Shown here: positions 10,401-18,838 of the stretch, in pieces
How positions within the stretch are numbered: the stretch's first letter is position 1
Layout of the letters: each line of letters starts with the position of its first letter
Assembly: GCA_964023205.1 (NCBI GenBank)
Contig: OZ026850.1
Span: 2,502,368-2,566,367, forward strand
Reading direction: 5' to 3'
Length of the DNA stretch: 64,000 nt
DNA from: Lutraria lutraria
Lineage: Eukaryota; Mollusca; Bivalvia; Venerida; Mactridae
Program-made: the position numbers and the translations under genes
The notes under the pieces: generated by a model
Databases searched by the model: none
What the model saw: only the letters and a program-made list of their open reading frames with translations
What the model was told of the DNA's origin: nothing

Positions 10401-12549
10401 AAAGAGATACTGGGATCAATCCCTTATGTTAAAGGCTAGTCACACACTCATGACACTAACATAGTATAGGGAGAATAACAATGTACCCGATGCAAGGCCC
10501 GAACATGCGACCTCCTGTTTGTAAATCAGATACTCTACCAACTGAGCTAATCAGGTAAATATCCCAGCCAATTCATAAATACAATATACCAGACTGCTAC
10601 CGAGACTCAATCATCAAACCAGTGGTCAAATTAGAAGATTGTCAGTCATTACTAGGTAAGATATTAGTTCAGCATTTTGTACGGAAACAAATAGGAATTC
10701 CTTCAAGCAGAATGTCACCTAGTCTACCTAGTCTAAGCAAGGACTTATATACATACAAGAAGTCGCAACTTCCACGTTAACAGTTAGAAATAATCAAATC
10801 CCGTGGTCGTGACACGTGAATCAACAGGATTTCATGCCCCTGTTTACAATAGCGAAAATATCCGTGGTATTCCGAACGTTTAATCCCGGGGACGAAAGAA
10901 TAATAATAAATGACCGCCATCTTGGAATATTTAAAATGCTCGACTGATGTCTTTTTCAATGCATATAACTTACACAGTTACAAGTGGCTTTTAAGTGTAC
11001 AAATGTATCTCAATATTATCAAGGACTTATATACATACATGGATTCGCAACTGCTAAAAATAGCTCAAACGATATCGTTCGGCGATCCCACATTGCATTG
11101 CTATATACTCGGCAATGTCCGACAGCTGTAATTGGGTGTTTACAAATTTTATTGTACTAAAATAACTCTGGCAATTGGGCACGGGAAATTGGTAAAGGAT
11201 GCAACAAAATCCTAAAAGATATTGAGATATATTTATAATGCACAAAGTCTAAGTATTAGCATTGAAAACGGCATCAGTCGAACATTTTAAATTCCAAGAT
11301 GGCGGACATCTATTATAATCCTTTCGTCTCCGAGATTAAACATTCGGAATACCATGGATATTTTCGCTGTTATAAAAATTCTGATTATCACAGATATTTT
11401 TGTAGTTTCGCTTTTGTAAACAATAGCATGTATTCCTGTTGATTCACGTATTATCGCGGGATTTGATTACTTTAAACTGTTAATACGGAAGTTGCGAATC
11501 CATGTACGTATATAAGTCCTTGATATTATTATGAAATTTGTTGCATCCATTCCAAATCAATGTCTCATGCCAAATTGCCAGAGATTTTTATTATATTTAA
11601 GTTCATCAACACCCGATTACAACTGTCGGACATTGCCGAGTATATAATCAATGCATTGTGGGATCGTCTCTCAATATTGTTTGAGCTATTTTTAGCAGTT
11701 GCGAATCCATGTGTATCGTATAAGTCCTTGGTCTAAGCAAAGGAGATTGAAATTGTATCCATATGTTACTTGCTACTACGAATCACTCAATATGTATACA
11801 ATATACACTCCTTGTGTTTATACATAGCTAAATAGTCCGAGGGTACCTTTAACTTAATTCTGTGTCGTAATTTCAATCTCCTGTGGTCTAAAATCTAATA
11901 TTATAATCAACACATGTATAAGAAATTGATCAGTGAAAATGTCAATACATACCAATAGCTAATATAATCACAAATCATGTAATAAACACATGTGGAAGCA
12001 AGGGGAGATATGCTTTGAACACAAATTCATTTGCTAACTAAAATAATATTTACAAAAATTTCCTCTAACCGCAGCCATTTTGTTATGAGTGAATTTGCAA
12101 ATCGTAATAGTGCAAAATATTCCCATAATACATTTAGATGTCGAAACAAAATTACATCAGACCGCTGTTAATAACTTTGAGTCAACGTCTCATGAAGGAG
12201 TGCTCGCGAGACAATAAACCTGAACTCAACGCGTCCCACTTTCCGTAAATATTCAGGACATTCTTACCTGCTTGTTTACAACTGTCAGGTACCAGCCAAA
12301 TCTGGTAGTTAGGATTATATCCGATATATTCCGTATATCTATACTGGTTACCGTTGATTCTGTTTGTACACGGATGTTTGTTGGATGTGGAACGGAAACC
12401 AGTTGATGTGTGCTATCTATCGCAGTAGTCTCCCTTTGCAGCATTCTTTCTGCTCCATCCGTGCATTGAGCCACGGGCAGTCGTAACGGACCTGATTGTA
12501 ATGTAGAAGTATGGTATTTATCACAGGTAAGAGGGCTGGTGAATGGACT
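1206..12549 (-). CDS. NR1-type nuclear receptor gene, overview (C-terminus off left edge)
   Basis: Ligand-regulated transcription factor of the nuclear receptor family, read right to left. Visible exons are 12549-12268, 9658-9226, 8660-8578, 8090-7937, 6371-6222, 5589-4292, 3839-3611, then either 2387-2154 or 1439-1206. All junctions are GT..AG and reading phases agree throughout. Counting from ATG 9634 the visible chain is about 852 residues: A/B domain 1-137, DNA-binding domain 143-215, T/A-box and basic region 216-250, long hinge to about 660, then LBD. The P-box (CEACKAFFRR) and the stretch [13 protein letters not shown] resemble NR1 receptors such as E75/REV-ERB, PPAR and ROR, but I cannot assign a named orthologue. 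A lophotrochozoan-expanded NR1 lineage is possible. LBD helices 9-12 and the AF-2 motif are not visible and should lie beyond position 1 or be unrecognised in 1-1205. Confidence 0.9.
1440..2153 (-). other. Intron between the two alternative LBD exons
   Basis: 714 bp, AT-rich, with no repeat family recognised. This is the place to look for splicing-control elements or base-pairing that makes the two exons exclusive. Confidence 0.6.
2154..2387 (-). CDS. Nuclear receptor LBD exon, helices 5-8, version A
   Basis: Exactly 234 bp, acceptor atatttcag before 2387, donor CCAG|gtttgt at 2154, phase 1 on both sides. It begins [17 protein letters not shown] and ends [17 protein letters not shown], matching the receptor region from helix 5 through helix 8 (family pattern L.kaivlF.pd). 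The preceding exon ends with one base, which completes the Val codon before SRF. The exon shares about 33 of 77 residues, length and phase with version B at 1206-1439. It is the nearer of the two to the shared upstream exon. The donor gtttgt is slightly weaker than consensus. Confidence 0.9.
2461..2712 (+). repeat. tRNA-derived SINE, family 1, copy 1
   Basis: Pol III A-box-like GTGGTCGAGTGGTTAAGG and B-box-like GGGTTCTAGCCCC form a tRNA-like head, followed by a shared body (agtaggcagttgcttacgga) and an (AAAC)n tail. It carries a 17-bp internal duplication (gttaaggtcgttggttt). Homologous copies lie at 23933-24158 and, inverted, 38568-38791. Confidence 0.85.
2957..3134. mobile_element. MITE 'CAACCTCTCC', copy 1
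   Basis: 178 bp with inverted ends taCAGTACAACCTCTCCAGA and its near reverse complement TTGGAGAGGTTGCACTGta, flanked by TA. Same family as 24788-24965 and 62116-62297. It lies in the receptor intron. TA target duplication suggests a Tc1/mariner-like mobiliser (inference). Confidence 0.85.
3345..3515 (-). repeat. Dimeric tRNA-like SINE
   Basis: Read on the minus strand, two tRNA-like units lie head to tail. The first has TGTGGTTGAGTGC and GGGTTCAATCCCTGG; the second has TGCGGGTTCGAATCCCG with an anticodon-like CCT loop. Neither has a pairing acceptor stem, so these are not tRNA genes. Confidence 0.65.
3611..3839 (-). CDS. Nuclear receptor LBD exon, helices 2-5 with family signature
   Basis: A 229-bp exon, acceptor tatataaag before 3839 (phase 0), donor AAAG|gtaagt at 3611 (one base over). 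It encodes [17 protein letters not shown]... through [21 protein letters not shown]. The last segment is the nuclear receptor LBD signature (F-A-K-x-x-P-G-F-x-x-L-x-x-x-D-Q-x-x-L-x-K) joining helix 3 to helix 5. The Lys of FAKF and of NLVK are at the positions of the charge-clamp groove that receives coactivator LxxLL motifs. The intron before the next exon holds a TIR-bounded MITE and a dimeric tRNA-like SINE. Confidence 0.96.
3895..4190. repeat. Irregular tandem repeat 'gaaacaagatgttactaaaaa'
   Basis: About seven decayed copies of a 35-50 bp A-rich unit in the receptor intron between exons 3611-3839 and 4292-5589. Confidence 0.7.
4292..5589 (-). CDS. Nuclear receptor giant hinge exon, entering LBD helix 1
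   Basis: A 1298-bp exon, acceptor gattttag before 5589, donor TATCTT|gtgagt at 4292, open for all 432 codons. It starts [13 protein letters not shown] and carries a basic patch [16 protein letters not shown] long acidic, Ser/Thr/Pro/Asn-rich region follows with five related short blocks: [36 protein letters not shown] and SPIETLLMT. The last ~40 residues ([20 protein letters not shown], then IKKRHAEYL) look helical and fit the start of the LBD. A hinge of roughly 390 residues is far longer than the ~50-100 usual in this family. The blocks may bind a partner or carry phosphosites; that is inference. Confidence 0.92.
5796..5983. repeat. ~35-bp minisatellite 'gtactaacattagtaccttt'
   Basis: Four to five copies of a unit including 'tgaacataactgtactaaca', directly next to the 31-bp splice-donor minisatellite. 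The shared 'gaac..tacctgtact' words suggest the two arrays are related by slippage. Confidence 0.75.
5984..6245 (-). repeat. 31-bp minisatellite made of copies of an exon/intron junction
   Basis: Eight copies of a 31-bp unit (one of 33 bp). On the minus strand each reads CTCCATATAGTACAG|gtaagttcctcac, the true 3' end and splice donor of the receptor exon 6222-6371. The exon's own donor is the 5'-most copy. Any downstream copy used as donor would add a few codons and meet an in-frame TAG. Confidence 0.92.
6222..6371 (-). CDS. Nuclear receptor T/A-box and basic hinge exon
   Basis: A 150-bp exon, acceptor tttatag before 6371, donor ACAG|gtaagt at 6222. Its first two bases complete an Ala codon with the preceding exon, giving [19 protein letters not shown], close to the C-terminal extension of E75/REV-ERB/ROR-type receptors. 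That segment contacts DNA next to the half-site. Basic clusters ([13 protein letters not shown]) could act as a nuclear localisation signal. It then becomes Ser-rich ([17 protein letters not shown]). The 3' end is the source of a 31-bp minisatellite running into the intron. Confidence 0.93.
6449..6635. mobile_element. MITE 'GGCCGAAATTCGG', copy 1
   Basis: About 185 bp sharing the blocks ccgaaattcggtgacttccc and ggccaaatatcgcgcttgaa with an inverted copy at 50813-51003, which is complete and nested in another element. It lies upstream (receptor sense) of exon 6222-6371. Confidence 0.7.
6690..6795. repeat. Interspersed repeat 'AATAAAGGCCACCTGTCAAT'
   Basis: Shared core 'aaaggccacctgtcaataaa ... 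ttgtctttc ... ggcctttgttcacagatt'. Related copies lie at 15275-15445, 33810-33975 (inverted) and 39305-39480. Confidence 0.7.
7081..7145. repeat. Hairpin mini-element H1, degenerate copy
   Basis: Matches the 'ctcagcgcaaca.tgtcgtaa / atgagttacgacac' hairpin seen complete at 23363-23438, 31312-31389 and 31866-31943. The arms are decayed here. Confidence 0.7.
7790..7890. repeat. Interspersed repeat, inverted relative of 22575-22680
   Basis: Shares 'gtatcttatctcccctctct' and 'gggccgttaaataat' with the inverse of the 22575-22680 sequence. No coding content. Confidence 0.6.
7937..8090 (-). CDS. Nuclear receptor DBD exon 2: second zinc finger with unusual spacing
   Basis: A 154-bp exon, acceptor attgtag before 8090, donor GACG|gtatgt at 7937. 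It starts [14 protein letters not shown], completing the recognition helix, and ends [13 protein letters not shown], the conserved end of finger II. The finger II cysteines read C-S-C (180, 182), then 16 residues, then C-A-K-C (199, 202). Receptors of this type normally have C-x5-C-x9-C-x2-C (x3 in the D-box of PPAR). The D-box here is therefore shortened to one residue and the following loop is lengthened, which may alter dimer contacts or half-site spacing. Frame and flanking motifs are intact, so this is not a sequence break. Confidence 0.95.
8578..8660 (-). CDS. Nuclear receptor DBD exon 1: first zinc finger
   Basis: An 83-bp exon, acceptor atttcag before 8660, donor AAG|gtaagg at 8578. 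It encodes [19 protein letters not shown] followed by VNTCEACK. The four zinc ligands are Cys143, 146, 160 and 163 (numbered from ATG 9634), with the canonical C-x2-C-x13-C-x2-C spacing of nuclear receptor finger I. The intron falls right after CEACK, the classical position splitting NR1 DBDs inside the P-box. P-box residues are E-A-A with CEACKA completed by the next exon, instead of the common CEGCKG. Confidence 0.97.
9226..9658 (-). CDS. Nuclear receptor A/B-domain exon with candidate start ATG 9634
   Basis: Exon of 433 bp with acceptor ttatttacag before 9658 and donor TTGA|gtaagt at 9226. The frame is open from the acceptor. The first ATG is at 9634 (MSSTTIKK), eight codons in. The product is Ser/Thr/Lys-rich and low complexity ([25 protein letters not shown]), typical of a disordered A/B domain with many phosphorylatable sites. 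It ends WTPLS with one base over, and that base completes a Ser codon with the next exon's leading GC, leading directly into [13 protein letters not shown]. No AF-1 motif is recognised. Conservative translation starts at 9634; if exon 12268-12549 is coding, the start lies further upstream. Confidence 0.85.
9660..10390. other. Receptor intron, no feature recognised
   Basis: AT-rich intron sequence between receptor exons; no exon, repeat family or RNA gene seen. Confidence 0.4.
10395..10600 (-). repeat. tRNA-derived SINE, family 2, copy 1
   Basis: Minus strand: A-box-like AGCTCAGTTGGTAGAGTATC and a B-box-like GCATGTTCGGGCC in tRNA order. The flanking 'aatataccagactg' is shared with the copy at 31497-31620. 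The B-box is off consensus, so it is probably dead. Confidence 0.7.
10736..11732. mobile_element. Interlocked fold-back element (arms A-B-A'-B')
   Basis: Arm A (10736-10945) is the inverse of A' (11275-11523), and arm B (11017-11215) is the inverse of B' (11530-11732). The order is A, B, A', B', so the two pairs interlock rather than nest. A and B share the same terminal word CAAGGACTTATATACATAC. Arms are about 200-250 bp with small indels. There is no coding content. Shorter relatives of the terminus occur near 54702 and 56988. Confidence 0.85.
11760..12267. other. Receptor intron, no feature recognised
   Basis: No repeat family or exon seen before the donor at 12267. Confidence 0.4.
12268..12549 (-). 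CDS. Nuclear receptor A/B-domain exon, 94 codons, phase 0-0
   Basis: A 282-bp stretch is bounded by an acceptor (ttttag before 12549) and a strong donor (CAG|gtaaga at 12268-12262). It is open over all 94 codons and starts and ends in phase 0, which fits the phase-0 acceptor of the next exon at 9658. It is hydrophilic and Thr/Ser-rich with no recognised domain, as expected for an N-terminal transactivation region. An internal ATG at 12444 could be an alternative start. If the exon is non-coding 5' UTR instead, translation would begin at ATG 9634. The long open frame and matching phase favour coding, which then requires an upstream start exon. Confidence 0.6.
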
Positions 12550-13978
12550 CTAAAACCAATATGCTTGACTCAGAAGCATACAAAAAATTAACATACAGTA
12601 GCTCTAAACATTTTGGAGGGGGGATTCGTTTTATAGTTTCCAAAGGGGGCTAGTGCTCAACATGCTGAAAGAGACACAGATGTTATCTATGTCTCTGGTG
12701 CTAGCCATCTATGATATAAAGTATCTGTATAATTGAATTGTTCCTCCTCTTTATAATTACAGTAATTTCTTTATAAATTGGATGTAAAACAGAATTATCA
12801 CAATTTTATCATTACAGATAAGTCTCTACCTCCATGCATATCAGAAATAAAAAACATATTTATGACAAAACATGGTAAAAAGTTGAAAGAGAAATGAAGC
12901 CTTGGGGTGGCGCTTTGCATCGTAGTAAAGACCTATACATGTAGACTCAGTTTTACCTTAGGTATGTCCCTGTTGTGTATTGAGCAAAAGATCTTCGCAG
13001 ACTGCATAGCTTAGATTTGTAAATTGTACTTATGTATACATTTAATACATGTATATGAAGACGAGATCTTGTAGTTTCCATCACATACAACATTATGCAG
13101 CAGAGGCTGATTCAAGGGGGGGAGGGAGGTGGGTGCCCTTCGCTACCTACTTTCTTATATATTACCCCCTCCCCCTAACCTGAAATCCTGGAGCCGCCTC
13201 TGTTTAGTATTATACACTTTAGGGCTGCAAACCTTACTGGTATTTCTTGGTTAAAATACATGTGCTAACCTTGTTCATTGCATGAATCACACTTGAACCA
13301 GCAGCTTTAAGGTCGAATGGCATTAGATGCAATTTCTTCAGCCGAATCATCGAAGAGAACACGTGCCACGCCCAACTGACAATTCTCAATATGCAGGGCC
13401 TGATGTTTTTAAGGTGATTCATGAATCACTTTCCTGAGGCATTGTTTGGAACTAATGTATGTTGACCTAATAACAGCTATTCTAGTTTTGTCGCGTAGAA
13501 TAACCGCACAGAAAATAGGTCTTAACTAAATAGTGTGATATAAAATTATAATAATACGTGGTATTTCTTCAATTAAGTATGTTGGATCTAAAAATATTTC
13601 AAATTATTTAATATTGTATATAACCACATGTAAATTTCATTCAAATTAAATGTTTTGCGTATCTGCAGTTAGGGCTGTATGATTATGAAAAAAATGTCTC
13701 AAAGTGTTGTTTTGTATATCCTGTTTCCGGGTAGTTCTTCTTTCGGCTTTCGTTTGATGGGTCAGTAATTTCTCTACAGACATACGCATGCATTTGCAAT
13801 AATCTACAATTGATGTATGGGTTTTTGACATTATCTGTAAATGTTGAGTCGGTCCGTTAGTGTAAATGTTACCTTTCTAAACAATGGAAAAACAACTCCT
13901 GGTCTGGATCAGTGCCCAAAAATGTTTGTGTCTGGTACGTGCTCATTGAAAATAGGATAGTTAGGGTGGCATTATTTC
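12550..13978. other. Upstream of visible receptor exons; no confident feature
   Basis: Apart from the weak exon at 13264-13422 I see no gene. A promoter cannot be placed: there is no clear TATA box or GC-rich island. Confidence 0.4.
13264..13422 (-). other. Possible upstream coding exon of the nuclear receptor (weak)
   Basis: Minus strand: from ATG 13422 an open frame of 53 codons (MNHLKNIRPCILRIV...) runs to AAG|gttagc at 13264, phase 0, which would join in frame to the phase-0 exon at 12549. The donor is only fair and the composition is not clearly protein-like. I give it as the best visible start candidate upstream of 12549. Confidence 0.2.
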
Positions 13979-14460
13979 TAGACGAATTTTAGTCATGGGT
14001 ACAAATTTGATCTAGTTGTTTGTGGGTATATAGTATAGTGTCTATTACTAGTTTGGGTAATCCTGGCCATTTAATTGGCTAATGGTGATGCCTGAATCTA
14101 TTAATAGTTGATAGGTAAGTAAATCATGCAGGCATTGCTCTGTGATGTTGAGCTAGATAAGTTGTTACGTGGCAGAATATCGGAAATGCTATTTGAAGTT
14201 CAATGTGGTTGTATCATAGCAGATAGTGGTGAATTTGTTAGCATTGAGGGTATATCCTATTTGATTGATGTAGGGTATGATATTACCATGTGCTTGTTAA
14301 CTTTACATGAATTTATTTATCTGTCTGTCAATACATGCGTATTATTCATATCATAAATATGTTATACTCTCCATAATGGAGGATTGAATAAAATATAGTC
14401 CTTTATAAAAAAAACTTCATACAAAAAACATTAACCAATATGCTTCTTGTAATTCGTACA
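13979..14460 (+). mobile_element. MITE 'TAGACGAATT', copy 1
   Basis: About 480 bp beginning TAGACGAATT and ending with its near inverse (taattcgtac). The body includes 'gaagttcaatgtggttgtat' and 'cataatggaggattgaataa'. Homologues lie at 32734-33211, 48618-49183 (inverted) and 50745-51303. Open frames inside are accidental. Confidence 0.85.
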
Positions 14461-15274
14461 CCTATAACGTTTCGTTATAGTTTTACTTGTTTTGACTCTT
14501 TAGGACAAATGCAGTAAGTATAAACAAAATAAGGAAACAGTATTTATAATTTTATTATACAGACATTCAAAATGAAAACAAGTTTACTACACAATAATAT
14601 TTGCATGATCAGTGTTGAAATTTTACATAGAAAAAATAATTTATTACAATACCAATGTTAGGAGTACAATGAGGTGAACACAAATACACTGAACAAATTG
14701 AAATAAAGGCCGAAAAATAAATATCTGGTTTCTGCATATATCCTCCAAACATAAATAGTCGTTGAGTCAGCAAAACTTTTTTCAACTATTTTTTCTTAGT
14801 TCGGAGATTAAGTTCAGAAGGAAATAATGGCAAGAAAAAAATTGACAGTCCGAAAAAGTCTAATGTTGACAGAACAATGCCCCCCCCCCCGGGTAAGTTT
14901 GACCTTTTACCTATTGACCTGAAAATGCACAGGTCCTGTAAAGCTTGTCATGAGGAACCTACATATAAAGTCTGGTGATTGTTGGTGGAAGCGTTTTGAA
15001 TTTATAGGCAAGGTTAAAGTTTGGTACACAGGCAGGCGATATGGGGGGGGGGGCATAAAAAAGGTAGTCAGTCCAGTTTACAGAAACCAGTAACTAACTT
15101 TTTAAAGTTTTTATGCCTTAACAGTGTATTCAATAAACAGCAGCCAGATCCCAAACTGACTGCTTAGAAATGGGCATTTAACTTTGAATCACTGAAATAG
15201 TTAGTGGAAATGTTTCTTATGAGATTAAAAAAGCACCCGCCATTTCTTCGGCACAGCTATAGCATATGCAGTCA
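14461..15274. other. No gene recognised; short G and C runs
   Basis: Intergenic AT-rich sequence between the receptor and the 3' end of the secreted-protein gene, with homopolymer C and G runs near 14880 and 15044. Confidence 0.4.
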
Positions 15275-15445
15275 AACCTGAGTTAGCGGCCACCTGCAGA
15301 TAAAGGCCATCTTATGATAAGGCCATTCATTGATAAAAACGTCAATAATCATTTAGGAAAAAATGGCCTCTGGATAAAGGTCACCTGTCAATAAAGGCCA
15401 TGTTTTGTCTTTCCCAGGTGTGGCCTTTGTTCACAGATTTGACGG
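15275..15445. repeat. Interspersed repeat 'AATAAAGGCCACCTGTCAAT', copy 2
   Basis: Same words as 6690-6795: 'aaaggtcacctgtcaataaa', 'ttgtctttcccagg', 'ggcctttgttcacagatt'. Confidence 0.7.
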
Positions 15446-15501
15446 TAAACCAATCTATGCTCATATCAGAAAAGATCAACTGCTAAAATTGTAGCTTATA
15501 T

Positions 15502-17897
15502 TAACAAGAGGGCCATGATGGCCCTATAAATGCTCACCAGGAGAAAAGGTCATTTGGAGATTAACATTGTTGAAGTTTTCTATACGAGTCTAAGTAAGAT
15601 CAAGTGACCCATCTGGGCCGTTTTTTATCCCATGGCCATTATATGAACAGATTTTAAAGAGGTCCATTAGACAAAGCTAGATACCAAATATCTTAGCTCT
15701 AGGCCTTGTCACTGGTTTCGGAGAAGATTTTTTTAAATTTTCCTATATAAAATAGATTAAACTCCAGGGCAGGGCTAATTTTGACCCCGGGGCCATAATT
15801 TGAACAAACTTGGTAGAGGTCCACTACACAATGCCACATACAAAATATCTAAGCTCTAGGCCTTGCGGTTTCGGAGAAGAAGATTTTTTAAATTTTCCTA
15901 TATAAGTCTATATAAATCAAGTGACCCCCGGGGCGGGGCCAATTTTGACCCTAGGGCAATAATTTGAACAAACTTGGTAGAGGTCCACTAGACAATGCTA
16001 CATACCAAATATCTTAGCTCTAGGCCTTGTGGTTTCGGAGAAGAAGATTTTTTAAATTTTCCTATATAAGTCTATATAAATCAAGTGACCCCCGGGGCGG
16101 GGCCAATTTTGACCCTAGGGCAATAATTTGAACAAACTTGGTAGAGGTCCACTAGACAATGCTACATACCAAATATCTTAGCTCTAGGCCTTGTGGTTTC
16201 GGAGAAGAAGATTTTTAAATTTTCCTATATAAAATAGAATAAACCCCAGGGCAGGGCCAATTTTGACACCGGGGCCATAATTTCAACAAACTTGGTAGTG
16301 GTCCACTAGACAATGCCACATACAAAATATCTAAGCTCTAGGCCTTGCGGTTTCGGAGAAGAAGATTTTTTAAATTTTCCTATATAAGTCTATATAAATC
16401 AAGTGACCCTCGGGGCGGGGCCAATTTTGACCCTAGGGCAATAATTTGAACAAACTTGGTAGAGGTCCACTACACAATGCTACATACCAAATATCTTAGC
16501 TCTAGGCCTTGTGGTTTCGGAGAAGAAGATTTTTTAAATTTTCCTTTATAAAATAGAATAAACCCCAGGGCAGGGCCAATTTTGACACCGGGGCCATAAT
16601 TTCAACAAACTTGGTAGAGGTCCACTAGACAATGCCACATACAAAATATCTAAGCTCTAGGCCTTGCGGTTTCGGAGAAGAAGATTTTTTAAATTTTCCT
16701 ATATAAGTCTATATAAATCAAGTGACCCCCGGGGCGGGGCCAATTTTGACCCTAGGGCAATAATTTGAACAAACTTGGTAGAGGTCCACTAGACAATGCT
16801 ACATACCAAATATCTTAGCTCTAGGCCTTGTGGTTTCGGAGAAGAAGATTTTTAAATTTTCCTATATAAAATAGAATAAACCCCAGGGCAGGGCCAATTT
16901 TGACACCGGGGCCATAATTTCAACAAACTTGGTAGTGGTCCACTAGACAATGCCACATACAAAATATCTAAGCTCTAGGCCTTGCGGTTTCGGAGAAGAA
17001 GATTTTTTAAATTTTCCTATATAAGTCTATATAAATCAAGTGACCCTCGGGGCGGGGCCAATTTTGACCCTAGGGCAATAATTTGAACAAACTTGGTAGA
17101 GGTCCACTACACAATGCTACATACCAAATATCTTAGCTCTAGGCCTTGTGGTTTCGGAGAAGAAGATTTTTTAAATTTTCCTTTATAAAATAGAATAAAC
17201 CCCAGGGCAGGGCCAATTTTGACACCGGGGCCATAATTTCAACAAACTTGGTAGAGGTCCACTAGACAATGCCACATACAAAATATCTAAGCTCTAGGCC
17301 TTGCGGTTTCGGAGAAGAAGATTTTTTAAATTTTCCTATATAAGTCTATATAAATCAAGTGACCCCCGGGGCGGGGCCAATTTTGACCCTAGGGCAATAA
17401 TTTGAACAAACTTGGTAGAGGTCCACTAGACTATGCTACACACCAAATATCAAAGCTCTAGGCATTGTAGTTTTTGACAAGAAGATTTTTTAAATTTCCT
17501 ATATAAGTCTATGTAAAATCAAGTTACCCCCGGGGCGGAGCCAATTTTGACCCTAGGAAAATAATTTGAACAATCTTTGTAGAGTTCCATTAGACAATGC
17601 TACATACCAAATATCTAAGCTCTAGGCCCTGTGGTTTCAGACAAGAAGATTTTTTAAGTTTTTTCAATTTGTTGCCATAGCAACCAGAATTTTTAATGAA
17701 ATTTAATTTTTTGAACAACTTTGAAAGGGGACCACCCAAGGATCATTCCAGCCAAGTTTGGTTGCAATTGGCATAGGGGTGTAGGAGGAGATGATGTTTT
17801 AAGTAAACACGGACGCCACGTATTCGTAACGACGCACGATGGACGCCGGGCGATCACAAAAGCTCACCCTGAGCACATTCGTGCTCTGGTGAGCTAA
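15502..17897 (+). mobile_element. Element of tandem ~154/164-bp core repeats, Helitron-like/pearl-like
   Basis: It opens with a small hairpin (agggccatgatggccct) and holds about eleven core monomers of two alternating lengths, ~164 and ~154 bp ('gtagaggtccactagacaat' ... 'gacccccggggcggggccaa'). A unique right flank follows, ending with a hairpin AGCTCACC...GGTGAGCT followed by AAAA. Bivalve 'pearl' elements, considered non-autonomous Helitron relatives, have such a flank/core-array/flank layout; a 3' hairpin followed by CTAA would fit that (inference). No coding. Partial relatives: 24180-24330, 31775-31815 and 33245-33495. Confidence 0.8.
16045..17318 (+). repeat. 637-bp higher-order repeat, two near-identical copies
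   Basis: Inside the core array the monomers repeat as a four-monomer block of 637 bp. Landmarks at 16141, 16295, 16459, 16614 and 16778 recur at 16778, 16932, 17096, 17251 and 17415, including diagnostic variants ('gtagtggtcc', 'cctttataaaatag'). This points to a recent unequal exchange or an assembly collapse/expansion. Confidence 0.88.
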
Positions 17898-18700
17898 AAA
17901 TGAAGTTAACATTCTAATTGAACCAATCAAATCCTAGTTGACATTCAGAATGACCAAATCAAATAGTATTTAATATTTAAAATGAACCAATCAAATTAAA
18001 GTTGACATCTAGATAATAGCATGACCCAATCACATTGTAGTTAGTGTCAAAATGGACCAATTAAATTGTAGATTCCATGTATGAATGTAGCATATTAATT
18101 TCCACTTCCCATCTTCATTCAACCAATCAGATCGTTGGTCTTATCTAGAATCGACCAATCAGAGCGTAGTTGCCAATCAGAATGCCCTTGTTATATCTAT
18201 TACTGACTATATAGTACAAATGTACCATAAAGTTAAAATTTATGGTAATTCTATGTACAAATAAAGACAAAAAATGTCACATTCAATACATTGCACTTAA
18301 AACATGATTTAAAAATCCAGGAAAGTTTCATCTCTAGGGGCATCCATTTCAATATTTGCAGAAATTAAATTTTCTTACATACATATAGCATCTGGCAAGA
18401 AAAAATCTTTTGTTAACTGGAAGTACGCCATTAATGAACACAATCTTATTGTCACTATAAATAGAAGACTTTGTACAACCCAAAATGTGCAGCCCCTCTT
18501 GACTTAAGTCTTACAATGTCACCATTTTATTGTTTCACATCCTCCTGAGCTGCAGACACTTTAAACTGTCTCTGGACATCCTTTTGCAATACCATTCATA
18601 ACAATAACAAACATTTAAAAAAAAAGTTATTTTTCTGGAAATAACATGATAGCACCAAAAAGTAAATTTTCCTCTCATCCCAGTCCCATACTGTGCAAGA
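17898..18700. other. Probable 3' UTR and intergenic sequence
   Basis: Holds several loose copies of 'gaccaatcaaat..agtt' (17915-18180), perhaps a decayed short tandem repeat, and the presumed 3' UTR of the secreted-protein gene. Nothing else recognised. Confidence 0.4.
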
Positions 18701-18838
18701 CTAGGGAACTGCCATACACCTCAATGTGTCTATCCAACCGTATCCTTCCGTCATATCATGCCAAATGAATGGTCCCCGTGGGGAAAATTTTAGCATAGTT
18801 CTGTTTTCATTGATGTAATTGCAAGTTGCTTTAGTTAC
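18701..18838 (-). CDS. Secreted protein last exon
   Basis: Acceptor gtatttcag before 18838, phase 0, 45 codons then TAG at 18703-18701. It reads VTKATCNYINENRTMLKF, then SPRGPFIWHDMTEGYGWID and TLRCMAVP. Two Cys, the sequon NRT and an aromatic-rich centre (FIWHD..YGW) suit an extracellular fold. The assignment rests on phase match, strand and composition; no homologue is recognised. It is too short to stand out as an open frame, so it is easily missed. Several AATAAA-like words lie downstream but the poly(A) site is not determined. Confidence 0.72.
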   Translation of the reverse strand, partial: VTKATCNYINENRTMLKFSPRGPFIWHDMTEGYGWIDTLRCMAVP

